DNA of 64,000 nt from Azadirachta indica (GCA_022749755.1 CM040446.1:585339-649338); one strand, 5' to 3'. Positions 49,140 to 61,731 are shown, numbered from the stretch's first letter. The notes: generated by a model from the letters alone, not told the origin. Program-made: numbers and translations.

Positions 49140-49959
49140 TTCCTTTATTTGGACAGTCTCGTGCAAAGTGCTGAAAACCAACTTTGCGACAAAACTTTGC
49201 ATTTTCAGATGGGACAATTGAGAACTTAGTGCTCATTTTTATGATAATAGTTACAGTTTACTATAGAGGCAGGCTGAGAAGTTGAAGTTGTAGCTAAAGT
49301 AGTGTCAAGGTGAGGTGGTTGTAAATGAGCAAGTCGAGTTTCTTCATAGAGAAGTATATCAATAGCTTCATCAAAAGTAGGTAAAGGTTTTTGATGAAAA
49401 AGTAAAGCTCGAGTAGGTTCAAATGTATCTTGTAAGGCAATGAGAAATATCATTAACCTTTGCTGATCCTTATAAGTGGTAAATCTTGCTACATCATCAT
49501 AGGTTATCCATTTAGGTTCTGAAAGTGATAACTGGTCTCATAAAAATTGCATATGGGAGTCAAAATCAGAAATATACTGATCGAGCTCTTAGCACATCTG
49601 ATAAATCTTGCATAGGATCTGATATTGGTGTGACAAATTAGTGGCAGTATACCGATGACTAAAAAAGTCCCACAATGCTTTGACTGTCTCAAATTTCTAA
49701 ATTGTAGATGGATAGAAGTGATAGATGTATTACGGAACCACATAATTATTTGATGATTTTTATTGTCCCACTCTTCCAAACGATCAACGAACTTTTCATC
49801 AGTTTCTTCATCAGTTTTTATAGGTTCGGTGATATGGCCAGTAACATATAGCTAAAGATGACGTCTTTTGAAGAAACTGGACATTGCTTGATCCCATAAA
49901 ACATAATTATATCCATCTAACTGGATATGAATAGGGTGAGATACATCTAATTTATCCAT
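49140..49959 (-). pseudogene. Copia gag (decayed)
   Basis: Gag begins at about 49959 (MDKLDVSHPIHIQLDGYNYV, the usual Copia gag start). It continues in shifted frames through the UBN2-type region to 49430. A degenerate zinc knuckle (FCRKVGFQHFARDCP) at about 49190-49145 lacks the normal spacing. Confidence 0.75.
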
Positions 49960-50039
49960 GATTTGAGAGAAACAAGAATAAAGAAATAGCTGAAAAACTA
50001 TTTGATCAAAGAACAGTCCAATCAATTTGACCTCAGTGG

Positions 50040-50590
50040 GTGGTTGGAAATAAAGCACAAAGGCAACAGGCAGGATGCTTGGCCCGTCTTGAGTCAATTG
50101 GAGGAGGCGGTGAGGATTCACTCACCGAAGACGTTGGTGGAGCAAAGGCAGCGCATGCAGTTTTGACCCGGAGTCGACTACGACAATGGAACGTTAGAAA
50201 TGGCAAAAGGAGACTATAGGAACGATGGTCGGAGCGTTCTGAGTCGAAAGACGGTGGCAATGAGGATTCACTCGCCGGGAATATGTCAGATCGAAGCATG
50301 ATAGAACCAAAAAATGACTCTTTTTTTGTAGGCTAATGGTGGCACGTGTGAGGATATAGAGACCACAAACAGATTGGCCAGCAAACTCTAATGCTGTGGG
50401 AACATGTGGTGCTACAAAAAGAAGGTTGGTTGTGGCAGCCGCGTGTGAGCCACACGCGCGGATAAGGATGGTGGCTCGTGGAGTCCACGCACAGTTGAGG
50501 AGAGCGAAAAATAGTGAATCTTGCGGATAGTGTAGAGAGACAGAATTTCAAACTAAATATCAGAAGGAAAACCAATATTGAGATGAAGCC
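50040..50590 (-). promoter_or_regulatory. Copia leader with paired palindromes
   Basis: Between PBS and gag lies a stretch clearly richer in GC than its surroundings, with two palindromes: 50440-50458 (8-bp arms, cgcgtgtg/cacacgcg) and 50477-50489 (cgtgga g tccacg). The truncated copy at 28.6-29.3 kb has the same two in even better form. In retroelements this region carries RNA dimerisation and packaging signals; that role is inference here. Confidence 0.5.
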
Positions 50591-50600
50591 AAATCTAGTT

Positions 50601-50609
50601 TTGATACCA
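50601..50609 (-). promoter_or_regulatory. Primer binding site of the Copia element
   Basis: The complement reads TGGTATCAA, beginning two to three bases from the 5' LTR, the initiator-tRNA-Met type. Confidence 0.7.
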
Positions 50610-50611
50610 TA

Positions 50612-50854
50612 TGAAGAAATCGATTCTTATTTCTTAAATAAGTTTAGTACAATAGTATCCTTTATATAAGCTTTACAAAACAATATATAAGAAAACAAAT
50701 AATAATATGTAATTATGTACAATATTTATGGAAAGAAATCAAAGTAATAAAAATAGAAGGAATCATAGTAAATAAGGAAAAGTTGTTAATAATATTGACT
50801 AACAAAATCAAGGAAAGAAATCATCTTGATTTCATTAATCAATTATTATTAACA
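50612..50854 (-). repeat. 5' LTR of the Copia element
   Basis: 243 bp; minus-strand termini TGTTAATAATAATTG and ATTTCTTCA. It is similar to 45675-45914 with scattered differences. Confidence 0.85.
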
Positions 50855-51587
50855 ATTGTTATTCAAAATTTTAATTTTAAGAAATTCAGAATCCAAAACT
50901 CCAACATAAAAGGGCCCAGAAAATTAGCATAATTAGAACATTGGAAAGATAGTATTAGAATATGCATCTAAAAATCCATCTAAATAAGAAATCAAGTCCA
51001 ATGAAATACAAACAATAAAGCTCACAAATTCTATTTTAATTAAGCCACTATAAAAAAACTAACTCCTAGTAAAGTTACAAAAAAGATGAAGCCTAAAGCA
51101 TACCTGATGTGCTCTCCCAACAAGTTGCAAATTTCTTGATTGATATTAAGTGAATAGAAATCTAGTATCAACAAAATATTTTAATTAAAAAATCAAAATT
51201 ATTTACCCAAAGTATTTTGAACCAAAGTGATGAATTTTTGAAATGTTGATAGGAGCCATTTTTATCTAAATCATCGAAATGTTGATTAAAGTGAGGTTTA
51301 ACTACCACAACATTCATAATCAAAATGATAATTTTATTCATAATCATAGTAATGCCATGAGGACCTATAATTTAAGTTATTTGAAATTATATAAATCATC
51401 AGTTTCTCCAGCAAAATCAAATATAATATTGGTCACCTGGTTTGCCCCCATTATACATGTTACTTTCAGCCGGTTCCACTCTATATATCTAGAATATTAA
51501 ACAATAAAAAAAAATTATAAAGAAGAAGAATTTTAAGAAAATTTATTATTGTATTCAGAATGATTAGTTAATTAAATAATTAATTAC

Positions 51588-52635
51588 CTTGATCTTGGGA
51601 TTTCTCTGTTTAAGACATTGGGCAACACCGGCTAGAGTTTCTCCGGTACCAATTCCCATCACAAAAATGTCTACTTCTTCCTTGAGTAGCATCCCATATT
51701 TCAGGACCCGTAGTCATTATATGTGCCTAGTTAATAATAATTTCAAAAGACTAAGATAATTAATCTAACAATAAATAATTAAAGTCTTGAATGTATTAAT
51801 TAATAATTTGTTGGGTACGATACCTCAGTATTGGCGTGATTTTCAAAAGGCTTGAGAATGTAAGAATTTGGTGTTAACTTATAGAGCTTTTCAGCGACCG
51901 TAATAGCTCCGTTCACTCCTTTGGCGGGGTCAGTAAGGACTACTTTAGCTCCAAATGCTTTCATTGCAACTCCTGTTTCAGTGCCTGTATTTTTAGGCAT
52001 TGCTGCAATTACCTTATAACCTTTCAGCGCTCCCATAAACCCCAAGCTTATTCCAGAGTTTCCTGACGTTGGCTCTATTATTGTTGTCTAATAATGCAAT
52101 TCAACATAAGTTAGCTAGCTAATAATTATCAATTACTTCTGCGTACTGAAAGTCAGCAAATTACCTCTCTAGGAGTAATTTCGCCTCTTATTTCTGCATC
52201 GTTGATCATCATGAACAACGCTGCCCTGGTTGGTAGAAAAATATAATATAAGGAGATAAAATTGATTTCTTTAGTGTGTGATGTGATCGACGTTAATTAA
52301 CAATACCGAAAGAGTGAAAAATTAAGAGTGAAAGAGAGACCTGGCTTTGTTACTTTTAGTAGGCAGGAACATCTCTTGCTTCGCAACAACGGTAGCTACA
52401 CATCCTCGAGTGACTTTGTTAAGTTTTACAAGGGGAGTTGCTGTAATGAGCTGACCGTCAAGAAAACAGAAAACATTATTATCTTATCAATTTAAAATAG
52501 AAGTATAATATTAATATGCATGCATGCATGATAAAAGAATTGAATTGTAGATGAGAGATTAGTAATTACCTTAGAAGCATCTTTCTTGACCTTGTACTTA
52601 TAGAAAGGCACTGGTTTATGTTGCTCGGTCGCCAT
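51588..52635 (-). pseudogene. Cysteine synthase/cyanoalanine synthase-like pseudogene, copy 2
   Basis: Exons on the minus strand are 52570-52635 (MATEQHKPVPFYKYKVKKDA start), 52341-52450, 52165-52225, 51824-52087 and 51588-51726, all with GT..AG borders. Exons 1-4 are in phase here, encoding about 167 residues up to ENHANTE. Exon 5 has a 1-nt insertion at CAAGGAAGAAGTAGAC that shifts the frame before the VDIFVMGIG strand; copy 1 shares it, so it predates the duplication. Exon 3 has a private duplicated ATG codon and PGE changed to PRE. The active-site region reads KSNKAR (lysine kept, surrounding motif altered), and the glycine loop GIGTGETLAG has Glu where Gly is usual. The C-terminal third is missing. 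The family makes cysteine or cyanoalanine with PLP, but this copy cannot. Confidence 0.85.
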
Positions 52636-55600
52636 TAATGGAGGATTGGATTGGTCTTGGGATATATTCAAACACCACCGATTCTGTCAGTTTTAGTTCC
52701 AGGAGATAAGATGAATACACTTACAAAGAGTTAGCACGCAAGCACTCTCCTTTTATACGACAACGGGGATACATATTCTTCTTTTTAATATTAGACAGAT
52801 TAAGATAAAGATAATTTTATTCTATTAAATCAAAAGTTATTTTATTTTATTTTATGTTATTACTAAATAGCCAAGCTGCCAACTTTACAAATAAAACATT
52901 TAGGATAATTTGATTTATTTGCACCCTAAAATCTATTTTGAATACTCCTTTAGTTGAACCATTTAAAAAATATTCAAGAATTAAGATTTACTCTATATAT
53001 CTTTGTAAGTGTCTAAAAGACCTTAATTATATTATTTTTATTATGTATCTTAATTTTTTCTGTTCGCTAATAAAGATATTCATCAAACACTAGTAGTTTT
53101 TTTTATTTTTTACATAGAATTTTAAAAATTAATTAAAATAAAAAATTAATAATATTTAATAAAGAAAAAGTTCTATATTGTTATGTAGTATATAGTTTTC
53201 TATAGACGTTTTAAAAAATTTTTTTAATTAATGATATTATAATTTTCCATAACTTATGGACAGGTCTTAGGATCTAAAGTCATGTAATAGCTATAGAATT
53301 TAAATATTTATTTTATTGTGGAAGAATGGGTGTAAAAAAAAAATATTAACTGTGCTTATATAATAAATGACACAATCAATATTTTTCTAATAAATAGTTT
53401 TTAAAAGTACAAGTATTTAAATTAAATTTTGTGGTGCAAATAGATCTACTCAATATTCATAAATTTTTTTTGTTATAGCCTCTTCACAAAAGGCTTAGAG
53501 AAAATTTATTAACACTCAATATCCATATTATTCACTACAAATGAGTAATTGAATTATATGTATGTATGTATAATTATGCAATAACAATAAGCTTCTTTTC
53601 CTTCCTAACTAAGAAAAGGCAATCAAATAATCTAAATTATTTCAAAAGGGAATCTCATCAATATCTTATTTTTTGAAATGATCGAATAATCAACTCCATT
53701 TATGTCAACGTCTTCAATGAAAATGCAATTTGGAGTGATTACTTCACCTTTATCTTGTTCAATCTGAAATGTTTACTTCACCCTTTTTCTAAATCTTTGC
53801 CTGATTTGTTCTCTGCTTGTGTTTGCATAACAGGACTACACAAATTGTAAAATTCAATTATCAACTTTTAATTTAATTATATACTTTACCCTTTAATCCA
53901 AAACTTCACATGCCTTGTTCTTTAACTTTCCATGTGACTTGAGTAGACACAAGCTATAAGAATTATTTTTAGTATCTTAATTTGGATAAAAGCAATCTTA
54001 TCTATTTGAAATTAAGGAAAGAATCCAACGAAAAAGAAGAATGATATCTATTAGTTGATTTGCTAATTTAAGTCTGCTTTTTAATAATCAGAATATGATG
54101 TTAATTTGTTTGCCTTTTTTTTTTAACTAAATGCTTATTATTGTAGAAGTTACATAAAGATATTCTAAGAGAAATTAACATATACCCGTGAGATTTTACA
54201 AAAAATGCAGAAAATCCCAAATTTTGAGGATGTGGATATATACATTTTTGTGCTTGAAGAAATAGATAGACATCCATTGACCTAGTGAAAATCAAACTTC
54301 CGTTAGTTTGATTAGGTATGATATTGATATTTTTGTTCCAGAACTTTAGTAGAATAAAAATTCGGGATGTAGTTTTTCTAATTTTAAAATTAATCTCTAT
54401 TATTCATATTATACTAGTAGAGATGGCAATAGTTCACGGATGCCAGTCTTTAGTTTTTTGTCCTGCTTTGGACCAAGATTCCCTGTTCCTACCTTCCGCT
54501 ATTTGATCCCTTTTCTCTTTATAAAATAAAAGTTTGGATTTTACAAATTTTTAAGATCATTAATTAGTTTAGGATACTTGAAAAAATAATTTTATAGTAA
54601 TTTAATAGCACTGGACGCAATACAAATTTTATAAATACATCAAATTTATTGGTCCAAATACATATTTAAAATATTTAAGAAACATGCCGTTTGGGCGTAG
54701 CTGAAGTGGTTGGAGTATGCCTAATGCTTTCAACCCATCTTTTAAGAGGTAAAAGTTTCGTGTTTTGTGGGTTAGGTTACTTGCCGCCAAATTTTTTTTT
54801 AAGATTAAAAAAATGTATTTAAGAAAAATAAGTTCCTACAATTATTAGTTTCTCATTAACATAAAGTATGCACAATTCTCAATTCTCATCAAATCTTATC
54901 ATATAAATATGTTGCTCACATATTTCCAGCCATGATAATCGTACAAATTAATTTTTCTATTAAATAAAAAATTATTGGTTATGTTATTACTGAATTTCAT
55001 AGTCAATCTACCAATTTTATAAATAAACCTTTATGATTAGTTGGTTTAACTATTTGCACGCTAAAATCTATTTTGAGTACTCTTTTACTCCTCAACCACT
55101 TAACAAAAAACTTAAAAATTAAAATTTATCCTATATACCTTTATATGCATCTAAATGACCTTAATTAAAATATTTTTATTATTTATCTTAACTTTTTCTA
55201 TTCACTAATAAACTATTCGTCAAACGCCAATAATTTTTATTTTCAAAATAAAAATTATAAAATTAATTAAAATAAAAAATTAAGTATATAATGTTTTGTA
55301 GGCATTTAAAATTATTTTAATTCGTGATATTACAGTTTTCTATAACGTATGGACAGATCTTAGGATTTAAAATCACGTAATAGTGATAGAATTTGCATAT
55401 TATTATTTACTGTGGAGAAATAGGTGCAAAAAATTAATTGTCTTTAATATGATAAATTACGCAATGATATTTTTGTGATAGAATTTTTTTTTAAAAGTAC
55501 GAGCATTCAAGTAAATTTTAAGGTGCAAATAGATCCACTAATATTCATATTATTCAATACAAATAAATAATTAAATTATATACGTATACATAATTATTTT

Positions 55601-58600
55601 ATTTTGTTTAATTTTATGTCATATTATTCGTAAAAGTCATAGTCAAACTGCCAATTTTCTATGTGATATACTTTTTCTTTTTAAAATAAAAAATTTAAAA
55701 TTAATTAAAAATAAAAATATTAATCTTTAAGGAAGGAAAGTTGTACATTTTTTTTATGTAATATAATGTTTTCTATAAATGTCTGAAGTTTTAAATCCAT
55801 GATATTATAGTTTTTTATAGCCTATGGATAGATTTGGGATCTAAAATCATGTAGTAATTATAAAATTTCGCATGTTACTATTTATTATGCAGAAATAGGC
55901 ATTAAAAAGTAATTTTCCTTATAAAAAAATAAATTTCCTTAATATATATAATACATTACAGAATTGGTATTTTTGTAATACATTTTTTAATTGAAATATG
56001 AGTATTCAAAGTAAATCTTATATAAATAATTATTCAACAATAATAAGCTTCTTTTCTTCCTAACTAGGTAAGGAAGCTTCTTTCCTTCCTAATTAGTAAA
56101 AGATAGTGAATTATTCAAAAGGAGAATCTTATCATTATCATGTTTTGTGATTTATTAAATAGTCAAATTAATTTATTTCAAAATGCTTCAATGAAAATTT
56201 AATTTGGAGTGATTACTTTACCTTTATCTTGTTCATTATAAAATGATTACTTCAACTTTTTCTCTAAATCTTTTCATGCCTTATTATTTACTTGTGTTTG
56301 TGATTTTGCTATTGAGACTGTAAAATTAAACCATGAATTATATATTTACATTTACCTTTGTTTTAAAACTTTACATAACTTGGTTTTTACTTTTGTTTGT
56401 GTGACTTGACTACACAAGTAGTAAGCCCTACTTTAGTAATTTAATTTGATTATCTAAAGGCAAATTTTTTACTAGAAATTAAGAAAAGAACCAGAAAGAA
56501 CAATCACATTTGTTAGCCGATTGCCAATTTAAGTCTTTTTTTAAAAATAAAAACATGATCTTAATAGAAGTTATATAAAGATATTTTAGAATAATTTATC
56601 ATCGACCCTAAAATTTGGAAAAATTACAAATGCCGTCATTCTTAAGAAGGTTGGGATAGATGTACCGTTTTAAACTCATGCTTTAGAATAATTTAAACAA
56701 TAATTTTATAAGAAATTAGTAGTATTGAACTCACTAGAAATTTTATAGAAAAATACCAAATTTATTGGTTTAAATAGATATTTAAAGTTTTTCAAAAAAA
56801 TCAATCCCTATAATTCTCAATTTTTCATTAACATCAATTACCCACAATTCTCAATTTTGGTCAAATCTTATAATATAAATCAGTTATTCATTTCTTCTCA
56901 ACAATAATAATCATACAAAGAAATTTTTTGTACATCAAATTACCAATTCACTTATTTTGACAAAAAATTACTAAAAATAAACAATGGATTTCTAATATTT
57001 AATAAAAATTAAATAACTGAAAATAATCATGACTTTCGTGGATACAATTTATTTAATATTACAACTTATAATAATTATGTTAGAATAAAATATCAAATTT
57101 GATTTATACATGTTCTCCAAAATTTTTTCACTAATTTATAAAAATAAAAAAATAAATATTTTCATTACTTATTTTGAATCATTTTAATTTATAAATAAGT
57201 ATTAGTTTAAAATAATAAACATTTTCATAAATTATAGCTCCAATTCTTAATAAAATTGACCAAAAATAGTACAGAAAATATATTAAAGAATTTTAAAATT
57301 TTATATTTCTTATCAATTTTGCAGAAAAACTTTTTTTTTTTTTTTGGGTAAACGAGGAACCAAAATAGTGAAAAAAAAAAAATATTTTGGAGTTCCTTTT
57401 TGTCTTTCTTAATTTTATATTACTATATTAAAATAAATTAAATAATTGCCTATAAATTGTTCATTTTGTTTAATATCAACTGGTTATTTTTATTCTCTGA
57501 AAATTTATGGTTCTGATAATTAAACATTATTTATTCTATTAATGTGTTGTTTTGTGAATGATTGAATAATGAACTTAATTTATTGCCAGATGCTCAATGA
57601 GAATTCAATTTTTGGATTGATCACTTTGCCTTTATCTTATTCAATTTGAAATTGTTAGTTCACTCATTTCTCTAAATCTTTAAAAAACTTGTTATTTGGT
57701 TGTGTTTGTGTGACTTAAGTACACAAACTGTAAAATTGAATTTGCACTGATTAATTTTAAGAGTTATTTTTATATTTGTCTCTACATATATTAACAATCT
57801 TTACATATAACTTGAGTTGTAAGTTATCAAAAGTGTCCCTCTTAATTTCAAATCACCATTAAACATAACAATATTAGGAGTAATAAAAGAATTGTTTAGC
57901 TTCAATTTTCAAAAAAAAAAAAAAAAGGAAGAAAAGAAATAAGCATTTGAGCCATGTGAAATGTGAGTTTTCCCGATTTTAGTTCTATCAAACATTATTC
58001 TATATTTGCTATAGTTGATGGAGAGAAGAAAAATAAAAATTTATTTATTTATTCATTATTTATTTTCTTAAATAATAAAATCATAAATTTTAACATATAA
58101 TACAGTATAAGATATAATAATAGTTGGTTTATTAATTTTATTAAATTAGCTAATATCACACATAAGGTTAATTGTTTGTCTAATATGAAATGTTATTTCA
58201 ATACAAGTATTCAAAGTACTATTTATGGGGCAAATAACCTCACCCCTTTTCTAAGGAGATACAATGCTTACCACGTTTACCCAAAGTGAATACAAAGGTT
58301 GGGCGACAACAACAAGGGTGTTGGCTTTTTTTTTTTTTTTTTTTTATATTCTTTTGGGAAATAAACCTTGTAAAAGTATGGCAGAATCAACACAACTAAA
58401 CAACTAAACAATATTCATTTTATTCACATTCACATTATTCAACATAAATAAACAAATAAATTGTCAAAGTAAATTTTATGGTGTAAATAGATCCACTGAA
58501 TATTAGTATTGTTCAACACAGATAAACAATTAAAAAAAAATATATATATATATGTATATAAGTATTCAATGATAATAAGCTTATTTCCTTCCTAACTAGA

Positions 58601-59699
58601 AAAAGGTACTGAAATAATCTAAATTATTTCATAAGAGTCGTATCAATATCTTATTTTGTGAATGATCGAATAGTCAAGTCAATTTATTGCTACATCCTTC
58701 CATGAAATTTTAATTTGGAGTGATTACTTTACCTTTATCTTCTTCAATCTGAAATGTTTACTTCACCCTTTTCTCTAAATCTTTACGTGACTTGTTCTTT
58801 ACTTGTGTTTGCATGATATGACTACACAAACTGTAAAATTCAATAATCAATTAATAACTTAATTATATACTTTACCTTTTACTCCAAAGCATCGAAAAAG
58901 AAAAATGATGTATGTTAGTTGATTTGCTAATTAAAGTTTGTTCTTTAAAAATCAAAATATTATGTTAATTTTTTTTATTTATCTTCTGTTTACTAAATGG
59001 TTATTATAATAGAAGTTTTATAAAGATATTCCTACAGAAATTAATATATACCACTGAGATTTGGGAAAAGTGCAAAAAACCTAAATTTTGGGGAGGTGAA
59101 TATATATAGTTTGGAGTTTCAAGAATTACATAAATATTCGTTGACTTATTGAAAGTCGAACTTCCATTAGTTTGATTAGATATACTATTAATATTTTTGT
59201 TCTAGAACTTTAGTGAAATAAAAATTTTGGATATAATAATTTTTCTAATTTTAACAATTAATCTCCACTATTCATATATACTAGTAGTAGGGATGGCAAT
59301 AGATCACGAATACCCATAGTTAGTTCTTTTCTATATTTGGACCAAGATTTCTCATTCCAGCCTTGTCTCCATTTTAACGATTTCTCTTTACAAAAAATAA
59401 AATAAAATAAAATTTGGATTTTACAAATTTTAGGCTTATTAATTTGTTTATGATACTTGAAAAAAATGATTTTATGATAATTTATTGATATTGGACTCCA
59501 TACAAATTTGATAAAAGTATCAATTTATTGGTTAATATATATTAAAAGTATTTTAAAAAAATAAGTTCCTATAAATCTTAATTTCTCATTAACTTAAAGT
59601 TTTTGGAGATTTAAACAAGAGATCACGAGGTCAAATCTCTAGCACTACGTCGAATTTATATTTATTTTAAAATATAAGTTTTTTTCCTCAAGGAATTTT
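52636..59699. other. AT-rich non-coding region with diverged internal repeats, copy 2
   Basis: This is the equivalent of 31322-37309 plus an extra 1.1 kb (58432-59550) that holds a fourth copy of the internal repeat landmark (ttggagtgattactttacc near 58715). It contains a long T run (58327-58345) and a TATATA run near 58540. No gene is seen. A short open frame at 54318-54506 is shared with copy 1 but differs at its end. Confidence 0.6.
54683..54815 (+). mobile_element. SINE-like element, duplicate copy
   Basis: This is the same insertion as 33417-33553, flanked by TATTTAAGAAA (54672-54682 and 54816-54826). The A-box-like TAGCTGAAGTGG is preserved. It was carried along by the segmental duplication. 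Confidence 0.65.
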
Positions 59700-61077
59700 A
59701 AATTATAAATTAGAGAGGCAATTATTGTATTATTTTAGTGGCATATATAATTTAAAATATTTTGTTATTGTATTGAAATAGAAAAAAATTAGAAATGTTC
59801 CTTTTATACAAATGTTTTCTTTAAATATAATATAGAAGTAAGCATTGAAAATGGAGTTAGGTTTTATGTTAAGGATACGTTAAGCAAAACTCTTTCTAAT
59901 ACTGAAAACATTAAATGAAATTGAATGCTTTCAAAACAATAAAAATTATTAATATTAGACCTTGGGAGTTATTTAAACATGCATTCATATTATCAATTCA
60001 CATATCTTAAAAGATTAGAAAACTGATCACTGTCAAATTAAATATTCAAAGATTTTTTTAAGGGTTTAGATAGGTGAGAAACATACGTCAAACTTTGGCT
60101 TACTAAAATTGAAGATAATCAAAGAGTGTTAAACATATCTCATACCATCTAAATTAAGATCCGAACAATATTTAAATATTCAAATGTTGATTTGCAAACC
60201 TGTTCATACAATAGATTGGGAAACTAGCTGCCAACAAATTTTAAAGATACCTACTTTCATGACGTCAAACTGGTTATAATGTTGATTATTCTGTTCTATG
60301 TTATTCCTTTCATGCCTTAAATATTTAATTGTTTGCTTAAAATAACATTTTTAAAATTAAATATATCAATTTATTACTCATCTTAGGATATATTTATTGT
60401 TGAATTTTATTCAAGTTTAAAATTAAAGTTAAAAAAGTGTTCAATAATACTAATTTTTAATAAAATTCACTTTATTAATAATATTTGACATTTAGTGTTT
60501 TTATTTTAAAACAACAATTACAACTTCAAAACTACATATATCAATTTTAAACCAATGTGCAGAGATATTTCATAACCTATTCCTCTTCAAATTTAATAGA
60601 TTTTAAAGAAATAGTGAGTTCGTTAAAAATTAATATACATTATATTAAACTGAGCTGAAATGAACTTCAGGTTGTTTTACAAAACCCTCTTTGAAATCTA
60701 ATTGTATATATTCTTATACCGAAGAAACAAAAAAAAATTAAGTTTTCAGTTGCATGCTGCCCAAAAGTGTCAGCATTTATTTATTAATTCATCTTTAAAG
60801 ACTAGTCTAGCCTTTCGCGCAAAATGAAGGAAAACAAAGTTTATTCATGAATGTTTATTACTTTATTGCAAGAGATGCCATTTTAACTATTTAATAGAAG
60901 GGATTTTAAAATAAAGTAATGTTATTAGAGCTGCTATCTTAATTTATTATAATAAATATTTCAAGACAAGTAACTCCATCCGACGTTCTATAAATTCCGA
61001 ACAAATTTCGTCTTCAGAATCACAAAGTAAACACATCCCTCTAGTTCACACAATACCTGCAGCAAAATACTTTTCTA
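59700..61077 (+). repeat. Upstream unit of gene F (array repeat, short and diverged)
   Basis: This is homologous to the last 1.4 kb of the other units, with many more differences. The left boundary is where block copy 2 grades into unit sequence. It carries the conserved proximal promoter. Confidence 0.75.
60989..60995 (+). promoter_or_regulatory. TATA box of gene F
   Basis: TATAAAT lies 89 bp before the ATG at 61078. Spacing and context are kept even though the unit is diverged, arguing for function. Confidence 0.6.
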
Positions 61078-61731
61078 ATGGCAAAAATATCATCATCAAA
61101 TACAGGTTCTATGATGTTGGTTGTGGCTTGCATAGCAATATTGGTCTCAACAGGACTAGCGCATTTCAAGCCAGCACGGCCATTCATCCAAATTCCAGGC
61201 TTATTGCCACCTATAGAAGGCGCTGAAAAATGCTGGGAATCCCTAAGAAGCATTCCAGGTTGTTTCAGGGAGATTCACGACTCACTTTCCCATTGCCAAA
61301 TTGGAAAGATTGGTCCTTTCTGTTGCAGTGCCATTAATCAAGTCAATGACAGTTGTTGGCCTAAGATGTTCCCATTAAATCCATTTTTTCCTCCATTGCT
61401 GAAGAATTTCTGTTCTGCACCTTCACCTCAAGCAGCAGCTGCAACAAATGCCGCCGGCAAGGTGCCCTTGCCATTACTGTTAAATGAGACTGAGATTACA
61501 GAATGCTGGAAATCTATTACAAACACAGAAGGGTGTGCTTTAGAGATTTACAGAGCACTCACCAGTGCCCAAATTTTCAGTAGTATTGGTCCTGCTTGCT
61601 GCAAGGTTGTCACTGAAATCAATGATAATTGTTGGCCCAAGATGTTCCCATTTAATCCCTTCTTTCCCCCATTGTTGAAAAGCACTTGTGCTAGGGTTGT
61701 CGAGTCTACACCAGCACCCAAGGCAGTTTGA
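61078..61731 (+). CDS. Gene F: secreted two-domain prolamin-like protein with linker, 217 aa
   Basis: Intact, single exon; signal peptide about 1-29. The twelve framework cysteines are at 52, 62, 82, 83, 93, 112 and 143, 153, 174, 175, 185, 204. It has the 13-residue linker (AATNAAGKVPLPL). It is the most diverged member: AHFKPARPF for AQFKPAPPF, LLPPIEGAEK, REIHDSLSHCQ (an additional cysteine at 73), GPFCCS, a domain-2 AQIFSSIG and EINDNCW. The extra Cys gives an odd number in the mature protein, allowing a free thiol or an intermolecular bond. The 3' flank is of the B/D type, not the A/E type, with AATAAA at 61866-61871. A linker-type coding region with a B/D-type flank suggests it is near the ancestral state. 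Confidence 0.9.
   Translation: MAKISSSNTGSMMLVVACIAILVSTGLAHFKPARPFIQIPGLLPPIEGAEKCWESLRSIPGCFREIHDSLSHCQIGKIGPFCCSAINQVNDSCWPKMFPLNPFFPPLLKNFCSAPSPQAAAATNAAGKVPLPLLLNETEITECWKSITNTEGCALEIYRALTSAQIFSSIGPACCKVVTEINDNCWPKMFPFNPFFPPLLKSTCARVVESTPAPKAV

Larger units (their letters stand above)
45675..50854 (-). mobile_element. Full-length but decayed Copia retrotransposon (5.18 kb)
   Basis: This is a minus-strand Ty1/copia element with both LTRs: 5' LTR 50612-50854 and 3' LTR 45675-45914, each about 240 bp. PBS complement, leader, gag, protease, integrase, RT and RNase H occur in the Copia order. Reading frames shift repeatedly, and key residues are lost in protease, integrase and RT, so it is inactive. 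The flanks share attg on both sides (4-5 bp target duplication, attg(t)). It is inserted just behind gene E and forms the source of the truncated copies at 1-1000, 5515-6665 and 28206-29509. Confidence 0.9.
49567..59866. repeat. Segmental duplication, copy 2
   Basis: This is the partner of 28206-37475. It contains the Copia 5' end, cysteine synthase pseudogene, AT-rich repeats and SINE, and passes without break into the upstream unit of gene F. It is the more complete copy: the 58432-59550 stretch is retained and the Copia to its left is whole. Confidence 0.85.

Noticed and set aside
51588..52635. Functional cysteine synthase gene
   Set aside because: Exon 5 is frameshifted and the C-terminal third is absent within reach, with a Copia LTR following 0.7 kb away.
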